Shown here: positions 32,468-41,013 of the stretch, piece after piece | Position numbering within the stretch: position 1 is the first letter of the stretch | Layout: each line of letters opens with the position of its first letter | IMG/VR virus record: IMGVR_UViG_3300046824_000124 | Location: 1 to 56,758 of that record | Direction: 5' to 3' (one strand) | From: a virus | DNA: 56,758 bases | Translations under genes and position numbers: made by a program | The notes under the pieces: model-generated | What the model was told of the DNA's origin: nothing | The model's database searches: none | Seen by the model: only the letters and a program-made list of their open reading frames with translations

Positions 32468-34024
32468 ATGCCAGTCCCCGTCTTTAGTCCGCTCGTTGAC
32501 GGGCCCGTTGGCTCCGGTGGCTCACCGTACGCGGCGGCCACGTGGAATACACGCTACTCGCCACTCTATGACCAGATAACGGCTCACCTCACCAACACCA
32601 CGGTGGGCTCGTGGACGCCGCAGAACCATCAGACGAACGCCATCGTGCCAACGGGCAACCTGTCGATGGTGACGGCACGGCAGTTGCAGCCAGGGACGCA
32701 ACATCTCGCCAACGACATGTTCGCGCGGATGTGGAACGAGATCGTGGACGGCGACCAGACGCCGGCGAACTTCGTCACGAAAACCGTGCCCGTGACGCTC
32801 ACGACGATCAACACCCTCCTCGGCACCCGCGACCTCAATGCCTCCGTCAACTCGATCATGCTGCGCGGTACGCACGCGGAAACGAATCTCGGCGCGCTGT
32901 CCGTCGTCGCCACGCAGACGGGCGTGCCGACGATCCTCGCGAAGCCAATCACCAGCCAGACCTCGCCCGTCATCATGACGCAGAACGCGGCGGGCAGCGT
33001 CAACCTCTTCTATGTGGACGTAACCGGTGCCGTGTTCTCCGCGGTCGGCTTCACGGGCGATTTGACGGGCAACGCGACGGGTGTCAAGGGTGTCACCGCG
33101 CACAACCTGCTCATCGGCGCGGGCGCGGGGGCGATGTCATCGCTGGCACCGGGCACCGCGGGCTACGTCCTCACCTCACAGGGGGCGTCGCTTGACCCGA
33201 CCTGGAGCGCGCCGACCGGCACCGGCGGCGGCTCCACCCCGGCCACGCTCACCACCGGCGGCACGGGCGATGCCGCGCTGATCGATTTGACGACGCCGCT
33301 CGTGCAGAACATCGTCAACGCCATCTCGGTTTCGGGCGGCAGCAGCCTCCTGATCGCCGCCAGTGCCGCGAACAAGGTCGGCATCTCGGTCGGCGGCCGG
33401 TGGCGCACGAACACCGCAAACGTGACGACGAACAGCGCCTCAGGCGCGGCGGGCAACCGCTACCTGATCGCGGATCTCTCGGGCGCGGTCAGTGGCGGCA
33501 ACGGCATCGCGTTCACGCTCAGCACCTCCACGACGCTCTCGAACCAGTATCAGATGCTGATCGCGGCGGTGCGCTGGGATGGGACGACGCTCCAGTACGA
33601 TCCCGCGACAACGGATTTCACGAACATCTTTCCGATGATGAACTCAACGGGGTGGCAACCCGCCGTGCTCGCGCAGGACTTTACTGCCGCCGCCCTCACC
33701 GGGACGGGCTTCCAGAACCTCACCAATGCCGTGACAACGACGCTCTATTTCCCCACCGCGGTGCGAGGCATGATTTGGTGGACCTTCGCGCTGGCACAGG
33801 GCGCAGCGGTGCAGGACGGCTATCTCTATCTCTCCGTGGATGGCGGTATCGTCGGGCAGAACACGCAGTTCAACGGCGTGCCCGCCAATAAAACGCTCAC
33901 CCTCGCGGGACAGGCGCGGGTCTCGCTCGGCGCGGGCGCGCATACCTTCGTCATGCAAGCAAACTGCGCGACAGCGGGTCCAACGGTCGGCGTGGTCAGC
34001 GTCAATGGCCTCTTCTATCGCTAA
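32468..34024 (+). CDS. Tail fibre / receptor-binding-type protein (518 aa)
   Basis: Helical-beta N-terminus (MVTARQLQPGTQHLANDMFARMW), a middle with ATGVKGVTAHNLLIGAGAGAMSSLAPGTAGYVLTSQG, a repeat widely used in phage fibres, and a beta C-terminal domain (WTFALAQGAAVQDGYLYLSVDG, GAHTFVMQANCATAG) that could be a jelly roll. Directly after the Dit-like gene. Probably a tip or side fibre. Confidence 0.75.
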   Translation: MPVPVFSPLVDGPVGSGGSPYAAATWNTRYSPLYDQITAHLTNTTVGSWTPQNHQTNAIVPTGNLSMVTARQLQPGTQHLANDMFARMWNEIVDGDQTPANFVTKTVPVTLTTINTLLGTRDLNASVNSIMLRGTHAETNLGALSVVATQTGVPTILAKPITSQTSPVIMTQNAAGSVNLFYVDVTGAVFSAVGFTGDLTGNATGVKGVTAHNLLIGAGAGAMSSLAPGTAGYVLTSQGASLDPTWSAPTGTGGGSTPATLTTGGTGDAALIDLTTPLVQNIVNAISVSGGSSLLIAASAANKVGISVGGRWRTNTANVTTNSASGAAGNRYLIADLSGAVSGGNGIAFTLSTSTTLSNQYQMLIAAVRWDGTTLQYDPATTDFTNIFPMMNSTGWQPAVLAQDFTAAALTGTGFQNLTNAVTTTLYFPTAVRGMIWWTFALAQGAAVQDGYLYLSVDGGIVGQNTQFNGVPANKTLTLAGQARVSLGAGAHTFVMQANCATAGPTVGVVSVNGLFYR

Positions 34025-34036
34025 AGGAGGGTAGGA

Positions 34037-35110
34037 GTGGCCTTTACACGCATCGACCAGACGGACGGCTCCGTGACGCTCGGCGGCGGACACTGGGGCA
34101 GCGCCGTCGTGGATACGAACGCGGTCAGCGGCAGTTACGCGAAGACGACGACCAACGGCGACACGGCGACTATCGTCATCCCCTCCGGCCCGTCCACAGT
34201 GATCCTCCAATGCACGCGACTCTCGACGGGCGGCACCCCGACCATCGTCAACTCCACGACGGGCAGCACGCCGGTGACGTGGGATCAGACGAGCGGCACG
34301 AGCAACGCCGCCGCAGCGTGGGTGATCTCCAAGTCGTGCTCGCCGCCCATCGCCCTCAATCCTGCCGTGGCGAATACGATTGTGGTGACGGCGGCCGGCG
34401 GCGGCGCGACCCTGGACGCCTACGAGAAGTACACGCCATCCGCGATCACGGCGGGACGCCTGACGGTGGCGGGGCACTCGATCCCCGCAGGCGCGATCAT
34501 CGCCTCTCCGACGACGAACCGCTTCACGGCACTGGCGGCGGCATGGCTCGGCATGACGGAGGACAACACGGGCGCGGCGACTGGGGCGACAATCGCTGAC
34601 AACAACCAGGCCGCGTCTCCGGTGCCGCTCTGGACGATCATTCATGTCGGTACGAACTGGGATCAGCGCACACCCGAGATCGCTCTGTGCATGATTGGCA
34701 TCAATGACATTTCCACCCTGCTCGCCAGCGATCCGACAGCCGGGTACTATCTCGCGCTCTTCAAGCAGCGCCTGCGGGAGTTGGTCTGGCGGATGAACTA
34801 TAGCGTGCCGGGGGCGCTCGTCGCACTGGTCGGCATGACGCCGAACACGAATATCGGCGGCGCGGTGACGGTGGCGAATATCGTGGCGTGGGATCGCGCT
34901 ATCCAGCAAGTGGCGCTCGAACCGACGATGACGAACTGCATGTACGTCAATGTCTGGGACGCGCTCAACAACAATGGGTATACGCAGACCTCGGTGTTGA
35001 GCGATGGCACGCACCCGACGATTTACGGGCATGAGTTGATGGCGCGGGCGCTCTTCAAGCAACTGTCGGCGCGGCGGTCACTGCCGCCTGCGGTGCGCCT
35101 GGTGGCATAA
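34037..35110 (+). CDS. Tail-associated SGNH/GDSL esterase
   Basis: 357 residues, GTG behind TAAAGGAGGGTAGGA. SGNH-hydrolase blocks are visible: catalytic Ser148 in AGHSIPAG, Asn223 in GINDI, and Asp323-Gly-Thr-His326 with DGTHPTIYGHELMA. The first about 140 residues are a beta domain, likely for assembly or glycan binding. Such tail esterases deacetylate capsular or wall polysaccharide. The nucleophile motif is GHS rather than the canonical GDS. Confidence 0.85.
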   Translation: MAFTRIDQTDGSVTLGGGHWGSAVVDTNAVSGSYAKTTTNGDTATIVIPSGPSTVILQCTRLSTGGTPTIVNSTTGSTPVTWDQTSGTSNAAAAWVISKSCSPPIALNPAVANTIVVTAAGGGATLDAYEKYTPSAITAGRLTVAGHSIPAGAIIASPTTNRFTALAAAWLGMTEDNTGAATGATIADNNQAASPVPLWTIIHVGTNWDQRTPEIALCMIGINDISTLLASDPTAGYYLALFKQRLRELVWRMNYSVPGALVALVGMTPNTNIGGAVTVANIVAWDRAIQQVALEPTMTNCMYVNVWDALNNNGYTQTSVLSDGTHPTIYGHELMARALFKQLSARRSLPPAVRLVA

Positions 35111-35123
35111 GGGGGAAACAGCG

Positions 35124-35456
35124 ATGGCACAGACAGACACCTATCCCGCGATCTCCTTTGAGGAGGCGCGGCGCCGGCAGAGTGCGGAGGAGTGCGCCAC
35201 GGACGTCCCCGACGCGCGGCGGCGCATCAGCGACAGAGAACTGGCGTACTGGCGCAAGGCAACGGCGCGGTCACAGGCGACACAGACGGCGATGGAGGAG
35301 GCGCAGGCGGCCTATCTGAAGGCGCACGCGGCGCGCGTCAGTTTCGCGACCCATCTCGCGGAATGCTACGGCATCGACCTGAACGCCGAAGGTATTGATG
35401 AGGAGACGGGCATCATCGGCCCGCTCGTGCAACCCGCAGAAACACCCGAGGACTAA
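35124..35456 (+). CDS. Hypothetical tail-region protein (110 aa)
   Basis: Helical, charged (DVPDARRRISDRELAYWRKATARSQATQTAMEEAQ type) with an acidic tail. Lies between the esterase and the tail hub gene. Could be a chaperone for fibre assembly; no family recognised. Confidence 0.72.
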   Translation: MAQTDTYPAISFEEARRRQSAEECATDVPDARRRISDRELAYWRKATARSQATQTAMEEAQAAYLKAHAARVSFATHLAECYGIDLNAEGIDEETGIIGPLVQPAETPED

Positions 35457-35459
35457 CGC

Positions 35460-38393
35460 GTGGCAAACGTCTATCTTACGCTGCATAACGCCGATCTGAC
35501 GGGCATCCCTGGCCTCGCGCCCATCGATGGCATCCAGTCGATGACCGTGCGCATGGAGGCGCTGGACGAATCGCCGCAGCATCAGGTCGTGCTCTACGGC
35601 ACCGAGCGTACCAATGTCGCGGCGATGGTGCAGGCCACCGCTATCGCGCCCGTGCGCGTGGCGATCCACGAGGCGGGTATCGGCATCCTCGCGTGGGGAC
35701 TGATCGCCACCCCCGAGCATCAGGTGGACGACGGCGGCCATCTCATCACGCTGACGATGGACGACATCACGCACGAACTGGCGTGGACCACGACCTCCCT
35801 CGGCTATGCACGTGCCGCCGAGATCGGGCAGGTCGTCACCGAGATCGGTTCGCTTCCTCCCACGGGCAAAGTGACGCCGTTCGTCATTGGCGGCGCAATC
35901 GCGGGCTATACATCGGTGGACGCGCAATCTACTCGTGTGTACGGGACGGACGGGGCGCTCCTCAGCACCTCCGCGGGGCAAGGGCCGGCGACGGGCTGGA
36001 GCGCGTCATTTGTCGATCAGAACACGATTGTCCCCTCCTCCGCGCCTGTGCCGTGGCTTGTCGATCTCTCGGGCGGCTCCATCGTCGCCACCGGGAACAA
36101 CCTGCGCAAACTGGACGGGCAGCCTGCGAGCTTGACGACCGCGTACACCGCCCTCGCGCAGTATCTCAATCACGATCTTGTCTCCGGTGCGGTGGTCAAC
36201 TCCGATTGTGACCTCACGTGGCAAGCGGCAAATGCCACGAGCGATTATCTGCTCGGCCTCAGGGACGCGACGGGCATCGGCCTCGCCAACCTGAAGTACA
36301 GCTTTCATGTGCTGGCGGACGGCACGTGGCAGATTGTGGAAGCGGGCGTCCCGGTCGCGGGAATGAGCGGCGGGTACACGACGAACGACTCGTTCATGAC
36401 CCGCGTCATCAACACGACCACGACGCCGCAGGTGGCGTACTACCATAACAACCTCGGCATCTACGTATCCGCCGTCACGCCGACGTTTCCGCTCAGTCCG
36501 CTGGCACTGATGAATCTGGCGGGCAGCGAAGTGGCGAACGTCATCATGCGCCGCTCCGTGCGCCCCTCGCAGGTATGGACGGGCATCACCCTGACGCAAA
36601 CGGGACTCTTTGATGCCTTGCGACAGGCGGCGAAGCAGACGCTCTACCACGTGCGGCAAGGACGCGACGCCTTCCTGAACGGGAACCGCACCATCGAGTT
36701 CGGCCCCTTCGGCGCGCTCTCCAACCTCCACCTGATCTGGGCGGGCGCGGGCGATGATCTGGATCTGATTGCCGAGAATCCCGATGTGCGTGTCATCGAG
36801 AGCATTCGAGTCACGCAGGACCGCACGAAGCTGGTAAACACGGTGACGCCGATTGGCGGCGGCGGGAATGCGCCGTTGACGTTAGAGCGACTTTGGAAAC
36901 TCCGCTACGATCCCCAGTATCCCAATTACGGCAAAGTGGGGAACGTACCGGGCTCGGTGTTTACGGAGTTCGACTCGAACTATCCGGTGGAGCAGCAGTT
37001 CACCCGCGATGGACGGAGCGAATACTACGTGCGCGACCTCGCCGCCTATGCCGCGATGGGCAATCAGGAGATCCGCGGCACGTACAATGACGCGCAGTTC
37101 ACCACGGGCACCAACGACGCGCCCGTTGTGCAGGAGATCGCCGCTCGCGGCCTCTATGCGGCCGTGGTGTCAAAGATGATCCGTGAGAGTAAACCGTCCT
37201 GGACGATCACGGTGGTGACGGACGGGCGTGGGCGGGTGCCGCGTGCCGGGGATCGGCTGACGATTGACTGGAAGGAAATCGCGGCGGACGATGACGGCAC
37301 ATTCATCGCCCTTCGCCCTGGCGATGTGCCCGAGATGAAGACGCCGTACATTACGGCGGTGGATCGCGTCTACGACGACACGGGCGGCGCGCACGATCAA
37401 TGGACGCTCTCCACGACGGGCATTACGCTCGATGATGGTACCGAGACAGCGGCGGATTCCGTGGCGCAGTTGGATGCGGTGACGCTCGCGGTGAGGCCGG
37501 GGCAGTTCTACGATTCGATCACCCGTGACGGTGACGTTGACGCCTCCACGAGTCCCGATCACTCGCTGATCGTGCGCTTTCGTGCGCCGGCGGCACTCTT
37601 CCGCTGGACGCAGGTATCGATTGATTGCTTCTTCCGCCCCTTGCGGCAGCAGGTAAAGACTGCGTCGGGCGGGCTGCATCATCACAGTGTGCAGATCACG
37701 ATTCCCGATCATGACCATGCGCCGCCTGCGGGATTACAGACCGATTCGGCACAGATTGGCGGGATGCCCGTCCACGTTCACGAGACAGCGGTCGCGGGTG
37801 CCGGAATCAGCATGACCGTACCCGCGCTCAATACGCCCTTCCAGCCGGATCGCTACCTCGTCCTTTCCGGCGACGGCGCACAAAACTCGTACCTGCACGC
37901 GAACGGCGGACACAGCGGTACGATCCTCACGAGCAGCCCGATGACAGGCGCCAACCTTCAACCGACCGAGCACCCGCACCCCGTCAGCGGCGTCGGCGGC
38001 AAGATCACGACGCCGCATCAGTTCGCGCCAATCTCGACCACGACCGTCCAGACCTCCAACGATGGCGTACATACGCACGACATCCCGACCGAACTGCACG
38101 ACACCACCAGCCCCACCCTCTGCTTCCTCTCCATTGATAGCGGCGATGGCGGCTTTCAGCCTGTCAGTGCCGCACTCAAAGATACACGATCCGGCAAAAC
38201 CGGACCGTGGTCGGGGGATTTCAGCATCAACGATGTGTCGAAATACTGCGGTAGCGCGGGGAAGTTGCTACAGTTCAAGTTCGCCTCAGGGATGAACAGC
38301 AATAACGGCGTGGGCAACTTCGACGTGCTGATTACGTTTCAGGGCGAACTCGGTGCCGCCGGCGTCGGCTTCACGATTGATTCATTCCACTAG
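35460..38393 (+). CDS. Tail hub/tip protein with HxH metal-binding C-terminus (977 aa)
   Basis: GTG start 3 bases after the previous stop. First about 480 residues resemble a siphovirus tail-associated (Tal/hub) protein: SMTVRMEALDESP, VRVAIHEAGIGILAWG, HLITLTMDDI, LFDALRQAAKQTLYHVRQG. From about residue 735 the chain is rich in HxH pairs (HHHS, HDH, HVH, HPH, HTH), like fibre tips of T4 gp12/gp37 that wrap around bound metal ions. Ends the tail module, meeting the leftward cassette 2 only 5 bases later. Confidence 0.8.
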   Translation: MANVYLTLHNADLTGIPGLAPIDGIQSMTVRMEALDESPQHQVVLYGTERTNVAAMVQATAIAPVRVAIHEAGIGILAWGLIATPEHQVDDGGHLITLTMDDITHELAWTTTSLGYARAAEIGQVVTEIGSLPPTGKVTPFVIGGAIAGYTSVDAQSTRVYGTDGALLSTSAGQGPATGWSASFVDQNTIVPSSAPVPWLVDLSGGSIVATGNNLRKLDGQPASLTTAYTALAQYLNHDLVSGAVVNSDCDLTWQAANATSDYLLGLRDATGIGLANLKYSFHVLADGTWQIVEAGVPVAGMSGGYTTNDSFMTRVINTTTTPQVAYYHNNLGIYVSAVTPTFPLSPLALMNLAGSEVANVIMRRSVRPSQVWTGITLTQTGLFDALRQAAKQTLYHVRQGRDAFLNGNRTIEFGPFGALSNLHLIWAGAGDDLDLIAENPDVRVIESIRVTQDRTKLVNTVTPIGGGGNAPLTLERLWKLRYDPQYPNYGKVGNVPGSVFTEFDSNYPVEQQFTRDGRSEYYVRDLAAYAAMGNQEIRGTYNDAQFTTGTNDAPVVQEIAARGLYAAVVSKMIRESKPSWTITVVTDGRGRVPRAGDRLTIDWKEIAADDDGTFIALRPGDVPEMKTPYITAVDRVYDDTGGAHDQWTLSTTGITLDDGTETAADSVAQLDAVTLAVRPGQFYDSITRDGDVDASTSPDHSLIVRFRAPAALFRWTQVSIDCFFRPLRQQVKTASGGLHHHSVQITIPDHDHAPPAGLQTDSAQIGGMPVHVHETAVAGAGISMTVPALNTPFQPDRYLVLSGDGAQNSYLHANGGHSGTILTSSPMTGANLQPTEHPHPVSGVGGKITTPHQFAPISTTTVQTSNDGVHTHDIPTELHDTTSPTLCFLSIDSGDGGFQPVSAALKDTRSGKTGPWSGDFSINDVSKYCGSAGKLLQFKFASGMNSNNGVGNFDVLITFQGELGAAGVGFTIDSFH

Positions 38394-38398
38394 CGCGG

Positions 38399-38770
38399 TT
38401 ACGGTAGCCACGCCACGGTCGCGGGTGCGGTCGGCGCGCAGTCGAGCAGATTGGCAAGGTGCGTGGCTGCACCAAGTGCCGCGCTCTCCTCGCGCTCCTC
38501 TGCCGTGAACGTGCCGCACGCAGTCGGCGCACTTGCCTGATAGACGCCGTGCCAGTCAATGCGTGTGGGATGCTGGGCGTTGATGCCCCGCTTCGCCGCC
38601 GCAAGGTCGGGATAGTAGGCAACCTGCGCCAGCGATGCATCGGCACTCGTGACCACCGCCCATTGATCGGGATGCCAGACGGCAACCGATACCACGGGCG
38701 CATCCGCCATCACGGACGGCGCGGTGAGCATGACGGTCAGGGCAGCGAACAGGACGGCGACGAGGCGCAT
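38399..38770 (-). CDS. Secreted protein with signal peptide (123 aa)
   Basis: ATG 38770 after GAAAGGAAACCACC; a longer frame to 38821 is less likely because the signal peptide begins exactly here (RLVAVLFAALTVMLTAPSVMADA, cut after about residue 23). Mature part has AVWHPDQWAVVTS, two Cys that could form a disulphide, and an Ala-rich end. Last gene of leftward cassette 2. Possible lysogenic conversion or superinfection-exclusion factor; function unknown. Confidence 0.72.
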   Translation of the reverse strand: MRLVAVLFAALTVMLTAPSVMADAPVVSVAVWHPDQWAVVTSADASLAQVAYYPDLAAAKRGINAQHPTRIDWHGVYQASAPTACGTFTAEEREESAALGAATHLANLLDCAPTAPATVAWLP

Positions 38771-38817
38771 GGTGGTTTCCTTTCGGGGCAATTGCAGATC
38801 ACGGACTGGTAGTGTGT

Positions 38818-38991
38818 TCATTTGGAACGCTCCTTGTCAAGCAGGTGACGGACGCCTGCCGATACATTGTCATTACCGAGGTGCTTCAGGCGTTCAACCT
38901 GTGCTTGTGTGAGTGAGATCGTGATGCGGATGAGTCGTTCGGAGAGGAGCGGGGGTCGTCCCGCTCCCTCACGCTTTCCGCCTTTCGGCAT
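38818..38991 (-). CDS. Small ribbon-helix-helix-like DNA-binding protein (57 aa)
   Basis: ATG 38991, site TTGGAGAAACACA. The basic N-terminus PKGGKREGAGRPP, a strand RITISLT and two helices (QAQVERLKHLG, VSAGVRHLLD) fit the RHH fold of small repressors and antitoxins. Leftward cassette 2. Probably regulates this cassette or another phage promoter. Confidence 0.72.
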   Translation of the reverse strand: MPKGGKREGAGRPPLLSERLIRITISLTQAQVERLKHLGNDNVSAGVRHLLDKERSK

Positions 38992-39049
38992 TGTGTTTCT
39001 CCAATCGCGAGAGCGGGCGACCGGTGCCGCCCGCGTCGTGTAGTGGGTG

Positions 39050-39277
39050 CTACGCTGCGAGCCGCTTGACGAGGCGACGTGCATTCTTGAGGGTGCCAGC
39101 GTCACCGATGCATTCGACGCCGCAGAAGATGAAGTAGGCATTGCGGTCATGCTCGGAGCGGCTGATCGTGTAGTTGCCGCTCGTCTCAACGTCGATGACG
39201 CAGAGGGTGAAGGGGATGTGTACGCGGTCGTACACGCGGGTCATGAAGCGGTCGGTGGTACTCTGTGTGCTGGACAT
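39050..39277 (-). CDS. Hypothetical protein (75 aa)
   Basis: Site AAAGGGAGTAGTCC before ATG. VYDRVHIPFTLCVIDVETSG and a C-terminal basic helix KNARRLVKRLAA, with CGVEC in the middle. Second gene of leftward cassette 2. No family recognised. Confidence 0.7.
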   Translation of the reverse strand: MSSTQSTTDRFMTRVYDRVHIPFTLCVIDVETSGNYTISRSEHDRNAYFIFCGVECIGDAGTLKNARRLVKRLAA

Positions 39278-39298
39278 TGGACTACTCCCTTTGTCTAC

Positions 39299-39329
39299 GC
39301 CCCGCCATCGCTGCGAACTTTGGCGGGGC
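39299..39329. other. Intergenic hairpin in leftward cassette 2
   Basis: GCCCCGCCA (39299-39307) pairs perfectly with TGGCGGGGC (39321-39329), loop of 13 bases, in the 64-bp gap between two leftward genes. The flank GGGGCTCTTCGTTT also occurs, slightly changed, in the gap at 49665-49724. No U-run follows in the leftward direction, so it may protect or process mRNA and not terminate it. Confidence 0.6.
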
Positions 39330-39341
39330 TCTTCGTTTCGA

Positions 39342-39578
39342 CTACGCGATAGTGATGGTGGCGATCACGCGCGGTCCGCACATCGCGGAGGTGGAACGCG
39401 CGTATGCGACATACCGCAGGGTGTCGTCCGCGTCGCGCTCGACACGAACATACCCACGACTGCCCGCGCGTAGTGCAGCAATCCCGTTCGCCATCGTAAC
39501 AGCGGCACTGTCGGCTTCCTCTGCGCTCGCACACTCATACGTGCCCTGGGTCGGGTCGGTCGAGGTCACGCGATACAT
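39342..39578 (-). CDS. Hypothetical protein (78 aa), first gene of leftward cassette 2
   Basis: ATG 39578 is set six bases after AAGGAG; an ATG at 39593 is also in frame, and the AAGGAG lies within its codons. Beta-alpha-beta pattern (YRVTSTDPTQGTYECASAEEADSAAV, YVRVERDADDTLRYVAYARS). Small stand-alone alpha/beta proteins of this type are often host-takeover or anti-defence factors, but nothing specific is recognised. Confidence 0.7.
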   Translation of the reverse strand: MYRVTSTDPTQGTYECASAEEADSAAVTMANGIAALRAGSRGYVRVERDADDTLRYVAYARSTSAMCGPRVIATITIA

Positions 39579-39598
39579 GGGGGGCTCCTTCATCGTTC

Positions 39599-39617
39599 GG
39601 GGGATTCCGTATCCCCC
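39599..39617 (-). promoter_or_regulatory. Leader hairpin of cassette 2
   Basis: GGGGGAT/ATCCCCC 7-bp stem with a 5-base loop directly before CGAACGATGAAGGAG. The same leader layout, with a 4-bp G/C stem, precedes the first gene of cassette 3. Confidence 0.6.
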
Positions 39618-39629
39618 TTCTATGTTTAG

Positions 39630-39658
39630 ATTATCTCATACAGATTCATAGAAGTCAA
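39630..39658 (-). promoter_or_regulatory. Leftward promoter P2 (AACCCCTTGAC class)
   Basis: Leftward TTGACT (39653-39658), 17-base spacer, GATAAT (39630-39635). Upstream AACCCC and downstream TTCTAT match P1 at 9346-9374. Confidence 0.8.
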
Positions 39659-39677
39659 GGGGTTGAGCAGAGCAATT

Positions 39678-39770
39678 TCACTGCCGATTCCACGTGGCGA
39701 CGATCACGGCAACGACCACCGCCAGCAGGATCAGCGGCAGCAGCACCCACGGATTCGATAGATCGGGCAT
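39678..39770 (-). CDS. Very small membrane protein (30 aa)
   Basis: ATG 39770 with GGAAGGAATGGGG upstream (ATG 39776 is in frame but too close to it). PDLSNPWVLLPLILLAVVVAVIVATW is one clean transmembrane helix. It lies upstream of promoter P2 and points the same way. Function unknown. Confidence 0.5.
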   Translation of the reverse strand: MPDLSNPWVLLPLILLAVVVAVIVATWNRQ

Positions 39771-39877
39771 CCCCATTCCTTCCCGTAGCGGCAACGTACG
39801 TCAAATGAACGGCAAAGTCAGCGGGATTCGTTCCATGATGCACGAATAGACCCGTGTGCAATGAAGGGGAGTGCGTA

Positions 39878-40300
39878 ATGGAGACGGCGCTAACGCTCCT
39901 CGTCACGGTGGGAATCGGGGGAGTGATGGGACTATTCACGCGCATCATGCTCAGTCACGGGGTGCGCATCGTGGCAGCGGCGACGGACAATCCATACGTC
40001 GTGACCATGCTCGTGGGCGCGGTGACGGCACTGTTCGGCTCACTGACCTGGGTGGCGAAGCTCCTCCTCCAGCGCACAGACAAGGCGCACGCCGATCTGA
40101 TTGCCAGCATGATCGCGGCGCACATCGATGCGATGGCCGGGAAGGACGCGGTAATCGCGGCAACGGAGGCGCGATGCGACGAGATGGAACAACGCGCAAG
40201 TCGGTACGAAACCCTCGTTCTGCGCTCTATCGACGCGGCGAAAGAGGCGGCGCACGTCGCCACGGCGGTCGTGACGAACTCGAAGCGAGGAGCGCCGTGA
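39878..40300 (+). CDS. Membrane protein with coiled-coil tail, holin candidate (140 aa)
   Basis: ATG behind AAGGGGAGTGCGTA. Two transmembrane helices (about residues 4-26 and 38-62), then a soluble helical tail (ADLIASMIAAHIDAMAGKDAVIA). First gene of the rightward lysis/accessory region. Two-pass topology suits a holin or holin-associated protein; no family recognised. Confidence 0.65.
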   Translation: METALTLLVTVGIGGVMGLFTRIMLSHGVRIVAAATDNPYVVTMLVGAVTALFGSLTWVAKLLLQRTDKAHADLIASMIAAHIDAMAGKDAVIAATEARCDEMEQRASRYETLVLRSIDAAKEAAHVATAVVTNSKRGAP

Positions 40301-40500
40301 ACGCGATCCTGATGACCGCCCTGACCCCCGAGGAGCGGCTACGGCTGCGCGCCATCGAGGAGAAGCGCCGCCGTGATGCGCGCGAGCAGCGGCTTGTCAA
40401 AGAAGTGGCGCAACTCGAAGAGACGGTGCAGGCGATCAAGGCGCTGCTGAGTGATGATGACACAGGGGAGGCGGGCGATGCTGCTCCAAACGCTCGCTAG
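40297..40500 (+). CDS. Small coiled-coil protein (67 aa)
   Basis: GTG overlapping the preceding TGA (GTGA), site GCGAGGAGCGCC. Strongly charged helix (LTPEERLRLRAIEEKRRRD, VKEVAQLEETVQAIKALL). No membrane segment. Overlaps the next gene by 23 bases. Function unknown. Confidence 0.68.
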   Translation: MNAILMTALTPEERLRLRAIEEKRRRDAREQRLVKEVAQLEETVQAIKALLSDDDTGEAGDAAPNAR

Positions 40501-40918
40501 TGTAACCGTGAATGTCACCCTGCCGACCGCGCTCTGGACCCTGAGTGCGGCGACCGGCCTCGGCTTTTCGCTCACGGTGCTCCCGCAATACGTCGCCAAA
40601 CTGAAGACCGCGAAGCGCCTTTCCGCGCGCAACCGCAAAACGGCGGTGGCGCTGGTGCGAGATTACATCGCATCGGAGGCCAACCGCACCGTTCAGCACG
40701 CCCTGTCGCTCGTGGTGGGGATCGCGGCAGTCTTCGTGCCGCCCGCGCCGCCACGGGACGAACCCCTGCCGTACGCACTCGTGGTCTTCGGGAGCCTCGT
40801 GATCCTCGTGCTGATGACGAACAACATTCTCGCCACCGTCAACAGCGTGCGTGCCTATGTCGCGTGGCGGCGGCGGTACGGGGTCGTCGTCACAGCACGG
40901 GAAGAACAGCAGAAATAG
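40478..40918 (+). CDS. Multi-pass membrane protein (146 aa)
   Basis: ATG 40478 with CAGGGGAGGCGGGCG. Hydrophobic N-terminus (about 1-35), a basic amphipathic middle (KLKTAKRLSARNRKTAVAL), and two transmembrane helices (SLVVGIAAVFV, ALVVFGSLVILVLMTN). Adjacent to a two-pass membrane protein, perhaps a holin/antiholin set. No family recognised. Confidence 0.65.
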   Translation: MLLQTLASVTVNVTLPTALWTLSAATGLGFSLTVLPQYVAKLKTAKRLSARNRKTAVALVRDYIASEANRTVQHALSLVVGIAAVFVPPAPPRDEPLPYALVVFGSLVILVLMTNNILATVNSVRAYVAWRRRYGVVVTAREEQQK

Positions 40919-40920
40919 TC

Positions 40921-41013
40921 ATGCACTTCACCGACGTGCTTCTTCTCGGACTGGCAACGGGGTGCCTCGTGTGGGGGCTGTGGGACTGTTGGAAACGGAG
41001 GCACCGACGATGA
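40921..41013 (+). CDS. Very small membrane peptide (30 aa)
   Basis: ATG two bases after the preceding stop, next gene overlaps its end (ATGA). DVLLLGLATGCLVWGLW is one transmembrane helix followed by a basic tail KRRHRR. The ribosome-binding site is weak, so coupling is assumed. Confidence 0.48.
   Translation: MHFTDVLLLGLATGCLVWGLWDCWKRRHRR

Noticed and set aside
33644-35062. Antisense open frame of 472 codons
   Set aside because: Lies across the fibre and esterase genes, whose catalytic motifs prove the sense strand; product is Arg/His-rich shadow sequence.
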